DNA of 64,000 nt from Lachnospiraceae bacterium (GTDB taxonomy: Bacteria > Bacillota > Clostridia > Lachnospirales > Lachnospiraceae), in NCBI GenBank assembly GCA_024693135.1, contig JAILLN010000027.1:1-64000 (forward strand), written 5' to 3'. A program made the position numbers and the translations under genes. Below, in pieces: positions 9,175-17,110 of the stretch (position 1 is the first letter of the stretch; each line of letters begins with the position of its first letter). The notes beneath the pieces are model-generated. The model was not told the DNA's origin and searched no databases. It saw nothing but the letters and a program-made list of their open reading frames with translations.

Positions 9175-10353
9175 CTATGAATTGATCTCCCAGGTATGTC
9201 CTGCCTTCCGCACCAGGGCGGCCTTCCCCTCCACCTCTAAGATCACGGAGGGCAGGTCCCTGCTTAAAAAGAGCCCCAGCCCCTCGGTCACAGAATAGGC
9301 GCCGATATTGCAAAACGCCAGCACATCCCCCACGGAGAGCGTCCCCGTCCAATAGTCCCTGACCAGCACGTCGTTTGTGGTGCACAAGGAGCCGCAAAGG
9401 CACCAGGATTCCTCCTTGCCCTTCATCCTCATGGAAAGCCTCCGGATCACCGGCACCTTCATTCCCATGATCTGGCCCAGGTAATTCACATGGTTGATCC
9501 CGCCGTCTAAGATGCACCAGTTTTTGCCGAAGGAATGCTTCACGTCGGATACCCTAGTCAGATAATAGCCGCAGCCGCTGGCAAGGAACCGGCCCATCTC
9601 CACGGTAAGGCTGCTCCATCCGGCGGCCTCGGCAAGGTCCGGCGAAAGCTCCTTTAGCGGGGAAAGGGTATCGGAAAAATCATCTCCCTCGAAATAAGGA
9701 TGCCCAAGCCCCGGGCCGTATTCCAGCCAGCTTAGGTTCAGGCCGAATTTCTCCCTGAGGAAGGATACGGTCTCCTTCAGCATGGCAAGCTCTTCCCTCT
9801 GGTGCTTCAGCTTCAGCCTCTGGGTGCCCGCGAAATAGTGGATCCCCTCGATCTCAAGGAGGTCTTCTTCCCGGTTTTCCGAAAGGATGCGCTCTATGTC
9901 TTCCTTCGACATGCCAAACTGGCTTTGGGAAGAAAGCCGCAGCAGGACGCGGATCCTCTGACCCCTTTCCTCTGCCTCCTGCCGGATGAGCTCAGCCTGC
10001 CTGGCCGACTCTGCCGTAAGGACCGCCGCCCCATAGCGGACAGCCTCGGCGATGTCCTCCCTTTCCTTATGCACGCCGGAATAAATGATCTTTTCCCCGG
10101 GCACCTTGTATTTCTCCGAGATGGAAAGCTCCCCGGGGCTGCAGACCTCAACATAATCCACCTCATCCATCAATGCCGGGATCAGGAAGGGGTTGGCCTT
10201 GATGGAATAACAAAGCCGGATGCCTTCCCCTCCCGGAGTCCCGTTTAGGATCCCTTTGATCTGCCTGGCGCGGTTCTTCGCCTCGATGGCATCAAATACA
10301 AAAGCCGGAGTCCCATACTGCTCCGACAGCGCCAAAAGCCTTTCGTCCGTCAT
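9175..10353 (-). CDS. PLP-dependent decarboxylase, DapDC/ODC-like fold III
   Basis: Predicted pyridoxal-phosphate decarboxylase of 392 residues, alanine-racemase-like fold III. The Schiff-base lysine is K52 in CYSIKANP. HYFAGTQ corresponds to the HCHIGSQ strand of diaminopimelate decarboxylases, and EMGRFL to the EPGR phosphate loop. The C-terminal domain has Cys324 and Asp328 (GSLCTTND) and Tyr353 (GAYSV), the usual residues donated across the dimer. EPGR changed to EMGR suggests an unusual substrate rather than ordinary LysA. I chose the ATG at 10353 because AAAGGAG lies five bases before it; an upstream extension of 22 codons overlaps the promoter. It is the first gene of an operon with the adenylation enzyme, from the promoter at 10391-10419. 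Confidence 0.85.
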   Translation of the reverse strand: MTDERLLALSEQYGTPAFVFDAIEAKNRARQIKGILNGTPGGEGIRLCYSIKANPFLIPALMDEVDYVEVCSPGELSISEKYKVPGEKIIYSGVHKEREDIAEAVRYGAAVLTAESARQAELIRQEAEERGQRIRVLLRLSSQSQFGMSKEDIERILSENREEDLLEIEGIHYFAGTQRLKLKHQREELAMLKETVSFLREKFGLNLSWLEYGPGLGHPYFEGDDFSDTLSPLKELSPDLAEAAGWSSLTVEMGRFLASGCGYYLTRVSDVKHSFGKNWCILDGGINHVNYLGQIMGMKVPVIRRLSMRMKGKEESWCLCGSLCTTNDVLVRDYWTGTLSVGDVLAFCNIGAYSVTEGLGLFLSRDLPSVILEVEGKAALVRKAGHTWEINS

Positions 10354-10390
10354 TTTTTCTCCTTTCGGCATCATCCTGCCATGATTAAAA

Positions 10391-10419
10391 ATTATCTTAT
10401 GTTTCGATTTATGTGTCAA
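10391..10419 (-). promoter_or_regulatory. promoter of the decarboxylase-adenylation operon
   Basis: Minus-strand TTGACA (10414-10419), a 17-base spacer and GATAAT (10391-10396): a near-consensus sigma-A promoter 38 bases before the chosen start codon. Confidence 0.8.
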
Positions 10420-10421
10420 CC

Positions 10422-10450
10422 TTGCAGCATGACCACCGCTCTGTTATCAT
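10422..10450 (+). promoter_or_regulatory. possible promoter of the PPK2 gene
   Basis: Plus-strand TTGCAG (10422-10427), a 17-base spacer and TATCAT (10445-10450). It would be divergent from the decarboxylase promoter and leave a leader of about 200 bases that includes the dispersed element. The -35 box is weak. Confidence 0.4.
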
Positions 10451-10565
10451 GGAAAAAAGGCTGTCTTCCGCTAAAGCCCCGTGCCTGGACGGATGCACTT
10501 TTTAAGCATGCCGGGATGAAGGCCAAAGGACAGCGGCATGGCGGCCAGATGAAAAATAAGGAGCC

Positions 10566-10643
10566 GGATACCTTTAGCGGCCGTTTTTTGCCGGTTACGG
10601 GTTCCGCATCCGACCGGTGTAAGTCAGAGATAAACATATATTT
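10566..10643 (+). repeat. dispersed 5'-UTR element, copy C (PPK2 gene)
   Basis: The only plus-strand copy, and it precedes the only plus-strand gene in this half of the window. It reads GGATACCTTTAGCGGCCG, then GCCGGTTACGGGTTCCGC, ATCCGACCGGTGTAAGTC, AGAGATAAACATAT, then AAAAGGAGGG and the start codon. GCCGGT and ACCGGT can form a stem around a 17-base loop. Confidence 0.75.
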
Positions 10644-10661
10644 ACAAAAGGAGGGAAACGT

Positions 10662-12128
10662 ATGCTGAAGGATTGGGTGAAACAGGAAAAGCCGGATGAT
10701 CCGGAACTTACCGAGCGGCTGAAGGAGGCCCGGCTGGCACTGGCCGGAAAGCAGATGGCCATCAAGGAAAAGAAGCTTCCGGTGCTGGTCATCTTTGACG
10801 GCTGGGGCGCCGCCGGCAAAGGAAGCGTGCTGGGCAAGGTGATCCGCAGCCTGGATCCCCGTTTCTTTAAGACGGAGACCCTCTCCCGCCCTTCAGAAGA
10901 CGAGTTAAGAAGGCCCTTCTTATACCGGTACTTTGCAAGGATCCCGGAAGCCGGCAAGTTTTCCTTCTTTGACGGCAGCTGGATGGACGAGACCACGAAG
11001 GGATACCTGACCGGGAGCACCTCCCCCGAAGAATACCGCCGGGAGCTTACCAGCATCAAGCGCTTCGAGCGCCAGCTTTCCGACAACGGATATCTGGTGG
11101 TGAAATTCTTCTTCCATATCAGCAAAAAGGAACAGAAGCAGAGGCTGAAGGAATTGGGGAAGGATAAGAATACGGGCTGGCGCGTGGAGAAATGGGACCT
11201 ATGGCAGAATAAGCACTATGAACTCTGCATGGATGTCTATGAGGACTATCTGGATGCCACCAACCAATTTGTGGCTCCCTGGTATTTCATCGATTCCAAA
11301 AACAAGAAATGGGCTGAGCTCCAGGTGACGGAGATCCTGGTAAAGAGCATCGACATCGCCCTGGAAAACACGGGACGCGCCGTGCCTCTGCTGCAGAATA
11401 CCTTCCCCCTCATCGCCATGCCTTCCCTCCAGGAGATCCCCCTGGACAAGACGATCGCGGACGAGGAATACGAGCAGGAGCTGGACCGCCTGCAGAAGAA
11501 GCTCTCCGGCCTCCACAATGAGCTCTATCACAAGAAGGTTCCCGTGGTCATCGCCTATGAGGGCTGGGATGCCGCAGGCAAGGGTGGCAATATCAAGCGG
11601 GTCACCGCGGCGCTGGATCCCCGGGGCTTTGAGGTCCACCCCATTGCAAGCCCGGAGCCCCATGAAAAGAACCGCCACTATCTCTGGCGCTTCTGGACCA
11701 GGCTTCCGAAGGACGGCCATATCGCCATCTTTGACCGGACCTGGTACGGCCGGGTCATGGTGGAGCGGCTGGAGGGCTTCTGCAGCGAAAACGACTGGCA
11801 GCGGGCTTATAATGAGATCAATGAATTCGAACGGGAGCTTTTCGACTGGGGCGCCGTGATCCTGAAATTCTGGGTGCAGATCGACAAGGACACGCAGCTC
11901 CAGCGCTTCACCGACCGGCAGAATACCCCGGAAAAGCAGTGGAAGATCACCGACGAGGACTGGAGGAACCGGGAAAAATGGGATCTCTATGAGGCGGCCG
12001 TCAATGAGATGATCCAGAAGACCAGCACGGAATTTGCTCCCTGGCATATCCTGGAATCCAATGACAAGCACTACGCCCGCATCAAGGCCTTAAAGACCGT
12101 GATCCGGCAGATCGAAAAGCGTCTTTGA
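10662..12128 (+). CDS. polyphosphate:AMP phosphotransferase, tandem PPK2 domains
   Basis: Protein of 488 residues with two PPK2 domains. The C-terminal domain has Walker A EGWDAAGKGG, a lid segment and Walker B IFDRTWYGRVMVERLEGF. The N-terminal domain has FDGWGAAGKGS but only FDGSWM at the Walker B position, so it is diverged. This two-domain layout matches class II PPK2 enzymes, which phosphorylate AMP to ADP with polyphosphate; in those the C-terminal domain is the catalytic one. The start has AAAAGGAGGG six bases upstream. It is monocistronic, with its own leader containing the dispersed element and a strong terminator at 12148-12189. No polyphosphate kinase of the PPK1 type or exopolyphosphatase is nearby. 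Confidence 0.9.
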   Translation: MLKDWVKQEKPDDPELTERLKEARLALAGKQMAIKEKKLPVLVIFDGWGAAGKGSVLGKVIRSLDPRFFKTETLSRPSEDELRRPFLYRYFARIPEAGKFSFFDGSWMDETTKGYLTGSTSPEEYRRELTSIKRFERQLSDNGYLVVKFFFHISKKEQKQRLKELGKDKNTGWRVEKWDLWQNKHYELCMDVYEDYLDATNQFVAPWYFIDSKNKKWAELQVTEILVKSIDIALENTGRAVPLLQNTFPLIAMPSLQEIPLDKTIADEEYEQELDRLQKKLSGLHNELYHKKVPVVIAYEGWDAAGKGGNIKRVTAALDPRGFEVHPIASPEPHEKNRHYLWRFWTRLPKDGHIAIFDRTWYGRVMVERLEGFCSENDWQRAYNEINEFERELFDWGAVILKFWVQIDKDTQLQRFTDRQNTPEKQWKITDEDWRNREKWDLYEAAVNEMIQKTSTEFAPWHILESNDKHYARIKALKTVIRQIEKRL

Positions 12129-12147
12129 GTTCTCTTCCCGAAAGCTT

Positions 12148-12189
12148 ACGGCAGGCCTTATGGATCTGATCTAAGGCCTGCCGTTTTTT
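12148..12189 (+). terminator. Rho-independent terminator of the PPK2 gene
   Basis: A perfect 13-bp stem, ACGGCAGGCCTTA with TAAGGCCTGCCGT, around an 11-base loop, followed by six T. The T run overlaps the stop of the convergent dprA-like gene, so the hairpin may hinder transcription from both sides. Confidence 0.93.
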
Positions 12190-13123
12190 ATTTCTTCTGG
12201 TTAAGATAATCAAAAAGATTCATCTGTACTGCCTCCGAAGATCCGCTCCCGCCTTCCTCCGGCTTCTCTTCCCGGGGGCTTCCCCCCACCTTCTTTCCTT
12301 CATCGGAAAGGGGGATGCCGCCAAGCTTGATGAGCTGCTGGTTGCCCTCATATTTCTTATTGTCCCATACAAAGACAGGCGCCCATTTATGCCTCAATGC
12401 CTCCGTGGCTCCGGCCCAGGTGCCTCCCCTCTTTATGTCCGACCTTACCACGGCCGTAGCGGCAGACATGGCATAGATCAGCTTATTCCGCTCCATGGCG
12501 GCCGCCACGAAGGAGTTTCTGGTCTTTTTCGCAAAGGGCGACACATGGCTCATCAACAGGAGCCTCCCGTCGATCACCTGCTCCCGGTAGTATTGGTCCT
12601 TGATCCAGGCCTTCAGGCTGTCCGGAAGGAAGGCAACGGCATCCCCCCCGTTTTCCAGGCAGTGGTTGATGGAGATGCTGTCGATTCCCTTTGCCCCGCC
12701 GGAGACGATCCCATATCCCTCCTGAAGGTTCTTTTCCACCATCCTTTTCGTCCAGGAGGCATCCTCCTCCTCGATGGTCCTGGAACCCACATAGCCTGCA
12801 TACCGGCCATGCAGAAGCTCCTCTTTGCCGCAGGCATACAAAAGCGGCGGGCAGAAGTCTCCCAGCCTTTGATAAAGCTTTTCCGGAAAGTCCTCATCGA
12901 GGAAGGTACAGATCCTGATCCCCATCTCCTTCAGTGTTTCCTCGGCAAAGGATATGGCGGCGCTCCGCGCAAGCAGACGTTCCACTTTTTCCTCCCCGCT
13001 TTCTGCCAGCTCCCGCAGGGAGTCATTGTATTTGTGATAAAGCTTCCAGAATTCCGCCCTGGAAAGCGGCACATGATCGTCCTTAAAGACGCCGCATAGA
13101 ATTTTGATATAATCCGATTCCAC
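12188..13123 (-). CDS. DprA/Smf-family DNA-processing-like protein
   Basis: Protein of about 311 residues with a Rossmann-like DprA (SLOG-superfamily) core. Landmarks are FLDEDFPEKLYQRLGDFCPPLLYACG before the core, YVGSRTIEEEDASW (about 111-124) and the nucleotide- or DNA-binding loop IVSGGAKGIDSISIN (about 139-153). Canonical DprA loads RecA on incoming single-stranded DNA, but this protein is linked to a helicase rather than to competence genes and has a Gln-Met-Asn-rich tail. The start is uncertain. The GTG at 13123, two bases after the recQ stop, keeps the genes adjacent and has a GGAGGGG stretch about 12 bases upstream; a TTG at 13159 would overlap recQ by 35 bases. A role with the upstream RecQ-phosphoribosyltransferase is implied by the tight linkage. 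Confidence 0.8.
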   Translation of the reverse strand: MESDYIKILCGVFKDDHVPLSRAEFWKLYHKYNDSLRELAESGEEKVERLLARSAAISFAEETLKEMGIRICTFLDEDFPEKLYQRLGDFCPPLLYACGKEELLHGRYAGYVGSRTIEEEDASWTKRMVEKNLQEGYGIVSGGAKGIDSISINHCLENGGDAVAFLPDSLKAWIKDQYYREQVIDGRLLLMSHVSPFAKKTRNSFVAAAMERNKLIYAMSAATAVVRSDIKRGGTWAGATEALRHKWAPVFVWDNKKYEGNQQLIKLGGIPLSDEGKKVGGSPREEKPEEGGSGSSEAVQMNLFDYLNQKK

Positions 13124-13124
13124 C

Positions 13125-15227
13125 TTAAGTATCTTCCCCTCCCCGGCTGCTGTCTGCAAGGCAGAAAGGAAACACCTTTCCTGCCCCCAATTTTTTGAGG
13201 CGTCCTCCGGCTACCGTAAGGGTCCATTTGGAATCCACCAGGTCATCCACCAGAATGACTCCCGCCCTGTTTAAGAAGCCGGCTCCTTCCTTTGCCCGGA
13301 TCTTTGCCACGGCATTCCAATACTGGAAATAGCTGTTCTGCATGGTTTTCTGCTGTGCCCCTTCCCCTGCTGCGCAGAGAAGCTCCCGGTATTCCATCCC
13401 CAGCGCTTCAGCCAGACTCTTTGCAAATAAAGCCACCTTCGCATTCCGGGCCGAGGGGATATTGGTGACAATGGTATAGCCTTCCCCCATAAGCCTTTCC
13501 TTAAGGACGGCGGCCGCCTTTTCCACCAGCTCCTTCCGGAATTCATCCGCCCTGTATTTATCCTGGGCCACCATCCTGCCGTATCCCGCATCGTTGTATT
13601 TCGACAGGACGAGGCCTGTCTCATTGGGGCTTGTGATCTTGGTATTGGGATCAAAGGGATTATCCTTTTCCATCCATTTCAATCTCGGGAGTATCTCCAG
13701 GTACAGGCTTCCCAGGTATTCCTGGACTTCAGCAAGCTCCTGCTTCCCAGGCATCCCTATGCCGTCCAGGATATCCTTTTTCAGGCAGTTTGCGCATTTC
13801 CCGCAATCCTTTGCCACAGCATCATTGAGCTCATTTACCACAAAGCGGCTGTAGCAGGTCGAAGCGTCCGCAAAGCGGTCTACCGCATCCAGCTCCTGCA
13901 GCTTGATCTTGCGGATCTTTTCATAATAAGCGCCCTGATAATGGTAGGGGTTTGCCGACCTGGCATATTTTGTCCTGTCGCTTTCCAGATTCTGGTAGAT
14001 CACATTCTGGTGCATGAGAAACATGACCGCTCTCTCCAGCGCCTTTTTGGAAATATTGCTTTTTTCCTGCAGGCCCAGAAGGGTAAGTCCCTCAGGCCCT
14101 GCCGTATTCAGGGCATTGACCACGGCCTCCTCCTGCTCCTCTTCCGGAAAGGCATTGGCGATGAAATACTCGCTGATCTCCCTGTCCTCCTTCCCGGTCA
14201 TGAGATAGCAGTAAGCCTCCATCCCTTCTTTCCTTCCCGCCCTGCCGATCTGCTGGTAGTAGGCCACCAGGGAGGAGGGCCTCTGGAAGTGGATGACAAA
14301 GCCGATGTCCTCCTTGTCATAGCCCATTCCCAGCTTGATGGTGGCCACTATGGCCTTCAGCTGATTTTCCTTCAGCATCTTCTCGGTTTCCGGGATCATC
14401 TCCTTGATATTATTTCCGGAATGATAGGGTCTGGCCTGGATCCCCTCCGCCTGAAGGAAGGCTGCCAGCTGGTCGCAGTCCCTTTGGGTGGAGCAATAGA
14501 TGATCCCGGAGCCGGGAATATGGTTCAGGTTTTTCTTAAGCCAGGCGTAGCGCTCTGCCTTTGATTCAAGCCTCAATACCTGTATATGCAGGGATTCCCT
14601 GGTAAGCGGCCCCCTGGATACGTAGACATTGCTGCCGAACTGTGCCTTCAGATCCTCCACCACCCGGTCATTTGCCGTGGCCGTAGTCCCAAGCACCGAT
14701 ACGTTTTCCGAAAGCCTTGCGATGATCTTATAGAGCTTTCCGTATTCCAGGCGGAAATCGTGGCCCCAGTCCGAGATGCAATGGCATTCGTCCACCACGA
14801 AAAGAGCGATCCGAAGCCTGGGGAAGATCCCCGTGATCTCCTTTCGGAACAGGGTTTCCGGCGTCGTGAAAAAGACATCGCATCTTCCTTCCAGCAAAGT
14901 GGTCAGGATCTTCTGCCTCTCTGCCTTATCCTTCACGCTGCTGTTCAGCGCCAGGCAGCGAAGCCCCAGCTTTTCTGCGGCTTCCTTCTGGTTATCCATC
15001 AATATGAGCAGCGGGCTGACCACCACCGTCATGCCCTTTTCCCGGAGCATCTTGGCCGAGATGAAATAGACCAGGGATTTCCCCCAGCCGGTCTTCTGTA
15101 CCACGATGGTCCTTTTGTTTTTTACCGTGGCCTCGATGGCTTCATACTGGCCCTCCCGGAATCCGGCCTTCTCTCCGTAGGATTCCTTCAGGATCGCCTC
15201 TGCCTTCTTAAAAAGCGCTTTATCCAT
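13125..15227 (-). CDS. RecQ-family DNA helicase with C-terminal phosphoribosyltransferase domain
   Basis: Superfamily 2 3'-5' DNA helicase of 700 residues. Walker A is KTGWGKS (45-51), motif II is DECH (146-149) with ISDWGHDFR following, and motif VI is QQIGRAGR (325-332). A cysteine cluster (CGKCANC, about 480) corresponds to the RecQ zinc-binding subdomain. Instead of an HRDC domain, the C-terminus has a phosphoribosyltransferase-like region of roughly 110 residues with the PRPP loop VILVDDLVDSK (657-667), similar to ComF/type I PRTases. The start at 15227 has a strong AAAAAGGAGGAAGGG upstream. It is 21 bases after rng and abuts the dprA-like gene. Helicase activity is well supported; what the PRTase domain does, and whether it binds PRPP, is unknown. 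Confidence 0.9.
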   Translation of the reverse strand: MDKALFKKAEAILKESYGEKAGFREGQYEAIEATVKNKRTIVVQKTGWGKSLVYFISAKMLREKGMTVVVSPLLILMDNQKEAAEKLGLRCLALNSSVKDKAERQKILTTLLEGRCDVFFTTPETLFRKEITGIFPRLRIALFVVDECHCISDWGHDFRLEYGKLYKIIARLSENVSVLGTTATANDRVVEDLKAQFGSNVYVSRGPLTRESLHIQVLRLESKAERYAWLKKNLNHIPGSGIIYCSTQRDCDQLAAFLQAEGIQARPYHSGNNIKEMIPETEKMLKENQLKAIVATIKLGMGYDKEDIGFVIHFQRPSSLVAYYQQIGRAGRKEGMEAYCYLMTGKEDREISEYFIANAFPEEEQEEAVVNALNTAGPEGLTLLGLQEKSNISKKALERAVMFLMHQNVIYQNLESDRTKYARSANPYHYQGAYYEKIRKIKLQELDAVDRFADASTCYSRFVVNELNDAVAKDCGKCANCLKKDILDGIGMPGKQELAEVQEYLGSLYLEILPRLKWMEKDNPFDPNTKITSPNETGLVLSKYNDAGYGRMVAQDKYRADEFRKELVEKAAAVLKERLMGEGYTIVTNIPSARNAKVALFAKSLAEALGMEYRELLCAAGEGAQQKTMQNSYFQYWNAVAKIRAKEGAGFLNRAGVILVDDLVDSKWTLTVAGGRLKKLGAGKVFPFCLADSSRGGEDT

Positions 15228-15248
15228 TTCCCTTCCTCCTTTTTCCTT

Positions 15249-16427
15249 TCAGCTGATCTGGTCCTTCGCCTCTCCCCCTCCATGATCGCTTAAAAGCACC
15301 TCATGAAGCGGTTTCCGGACCTTCTTGCGGGTGATCTCCAAAAGCCCAAGCTTCGTCATGTCCACTGCCTCAGCCTGCACGGGATCCTCCTTAAACAGTT
15401 CGGAAAGCCTCTCCATCAAAGCCCTCCGGTGGCCTTTATCCTCCATATTGATAAAATCCACGAGGATGATGCCGGAGAGGTTCCTGAGCCGCAGCTGCCT
15501 TGCGGTTTCTTCCGCGGCCTCCAGATTGATCTTTAAGAAGCTCTCCTCCCGGTCATGCTTTTTGATGTTTTTTCCGGTATTTACATCGATCACGGTCAGG
15601 GCTTCCGTATATTCGATGACAAGATATGCCCCGCTTTTCAGCCATACCCTTTTTTGAAGGGCTTCCTCGACGGCTGATTCCAGGGAATAAAGACTGCCCA
15701 GGGAGATGTCCTCCGCATGGAGCTTTACGGGAATGCCGCCCGAAAACCTCCGGCTTAACGAGCGGAAAAGCTCCGGATCGTCCGTAATGACCTCCTCCGG
15801 ATGCCCTCCCTTTTCGTCCCGGATCAGAGCCTCAAAAAGCCCGGGGGCTTCATAAAGAAGGGAATAGCAGGTCCGTGTCCCGGCCTTCCGGCAGATCATA
15901 GAAAAGGTTTCCATAAGCTCCCCAAGCTCTGACAGGATCTCTTCGCCCGAAGCCGTAAGAGCCTGGGTCCTGACCACCACGGCGCAGGATAGTTCCTCAA
16001 GCTCCGCTTTCTTTGGGGAAAGCAGTCCGGTAAGCTCCTGCCGCCTGATGGGATCCCCGATCTTTTTGGAGATGCTGATCCCCTCTCCCTCAGAGGAAAG
16101 CACCAGATATTTCCCCGGGATGGAGACCGCCCTGGATACTCGGATCTCCTTGCTCTTCATGGCAGACTTCGTGACCTGGACCATAAGCTCATCCTGGGGC
16201 CTGATTTCCTTCAGCTCCCTCGGCTTAAGCTGCAGGAAGGCTTTTTCCTCCCCCAGGCTTAAAAAAGCGCCGCCGGTATTCCTCACCAGGTCCACCACCT
16301 TTGCCAGGTAGATATTTCCTACCTTCGCATCCGTCTCCTCCTCAAAGAAAAGATCCGTGACCCGGTTTTCCTTCTTCACGGCAAGGAAGCGGTGCCCCTT
16401 GTAGCTGCTGATCAAATAGAGGGTCAT
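15249..16427 (-). CDS. rng: ribonuclease E/G family protein
   Basis: Endoribonuclease of 392 residues. An N-terminal S1-like segment (GNIYLAKVVDLVRNTGGAFL) is followed by the RNase E/G catalytic core. Conserved acidic positions for metal binding appear in TVIDVNTGK and ILVDFINMED. The family normally has a zinc-link with paired cysteines after the catalytic core. Here the region after EITRKKVRKPLHEVL has none and the protein stops about 20 residues later, making it shorter than E. coli RNase G. The start overlaps the TIGR03936 gene by ATGA. The usual clostridial neighbour rplU (L21) does not follow; recQ does. Confidence 0.88.
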   Translation of the reverse strand: MTLYLISSYKGHRFLAVKKENRVTDLFFEEETDAKVGNIYLAKVVDLVRNTGGAFLSLGEEKAFLQLKPRELKEIRPQDELMVQVTKSAMKSKEIRVSRAVSIPGKYLVLSSEGEGISISKKIGDPIRRQELTGLLSPKKAELEELSCAVVVRTQALTASGEEILSELGELMETFSMICRKAGTRTCYSLLYEAPGLFEALIRDEKGGHPEEVITDDPELFRSLSRRFSGGIPVKLHAEDISLGSLYSLESAVEEALQKRVWLKSGAYLVIEYTEALTVIDVNTGKNIKKHDREESFLKINLEAAEETARQLRLRNLSGIILVDFINMEDKGHRRALMERLSELFKEDPVQAEAVDMTKLGLLEITRKKVRKPLHEVLLSDHGGGEAKDQIS

Positions 16428-17110
16428 GAAAAATGCTCCCCTGCTTCGATCAGCGGCCTGAGGTCCTTCCCCAGAAGCTCCATCCGGGTAATAAGGAGGC
16501 AGAAGGGATCAAAGGCAAAGCCCTTTCTTTCATACAGGCTTCCGATGAACTGGCCCGGCTTCACATTGCTTCCGCTTTCCGCGCAGAGCCTCAAGCTGAG
16601 CACGCCCTCCCCGGAAAGGGAAAAGCTATTCACCAGCTCCTTTAAGTCGATCTCCCTCGAGCCCTTTTTGGTCTCCTTTTGCATGATCCAGCTTTCTGCT
16701 TCTGCATATTCCTCAAGGGCTTCCTTTAAGTCAAAGGGACATTCCTGGCCTGTCCGGAAGCGCACTTCATAATCCGCAGCCCTTACCGATGCCATGGCAT
16801 TTTCCGCATTTCCGGGAAGCAGCACCAGATCCTTCACCCTTATGCCCTCCGTCTCGCAGGATGCATACTGGCTCAAGAGCCTCTCGGAGGAATAAGCGCT
16901 TCTTATTTCCAGATCGAAATACTCCCCCTCGCTTTCCACCCCTACGCTCAGGGGCTGGGCGAAAGACATCTTCTGGTGGGGGGAGTAGCCCTCCGAATAA
17001 GCCACGTCGATCCCTGCCCTCCGGTTCAGCTTCTGGAAATAGCGCTGGGTATCCAGATGCCCGATGTATTTCATGGGTCCCTTCTTGCTGAATTTGATCC
17101 TTACTTTCAT
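16424..17110 (-). CDS. TIGR03936 family radical-SAM-associated protein
   Basis: Protein of 228 residues matching the DUF2344/TIGR03936 family. It starts KVRIKFSKKGPMKYIGHLD and continues with RAGIDVAYSEGYSPHQK, MSFAQPLSVGVESEGEYFDL, then a divergent half ending LLITRMELLG. The family is almost always next to, or fused with, the TIGR03960 radical SAM protein and next to RNase G, as here. Overlaps of four bases (ATGA) on both sides show tight coupling. A role with its partner in RNA or ribosome-linked modification has been inferred from this context, but the reaction is not established. Confidence 0.9.
   Translation of the reverse strand: MKVRIKFSKKGPMKYIGHLDTQRYFQKLNRRAGIDVAYSEGYSPHQKMSFAQPLSVGVESEGEYFDLEIRSAYSSERLLSQYASCETEGIRVKDLVLLPGNAENAMASVRAADYEVRFRTGQECPFDLKEALEEYAEAESWIMQKETKKGSREIDLKELVNSFSLSGEGVLSLRLCAESGSNVKPGQFIGSLYERKGFAFDPFCLLITRMELLGKDLRPLIEAGEHFS

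Larger units (their letters stand above)
10354..10661. other. divergent intergenic region
   Basis: This 308-base gap separates the divergent decarboxylase and PPK2 genes. It holds a strong minus-strand promoter, a weaker plus-strand promoter and copy C of the dispersed element directly before the PPK2 ribosome-binding site. The 140 bases between the promoters and the element hold nothing I can identify. Confidence 0.6.

Noticed and set aside
7536-10353. Exosortase/PEP-CTERM system
   Set aside because: The enzyme pair is similar, but no exosortase, PEP-CTERM protein or carrier protein is present.
10381-10668. Open frame of 95 codons upstream of the PPK2 gene
   Set aside because: It has no ribosome-binding site, starts inside the divergent promoter region and runs through the repeat element; its overlap with the PPK2 start is by chance.
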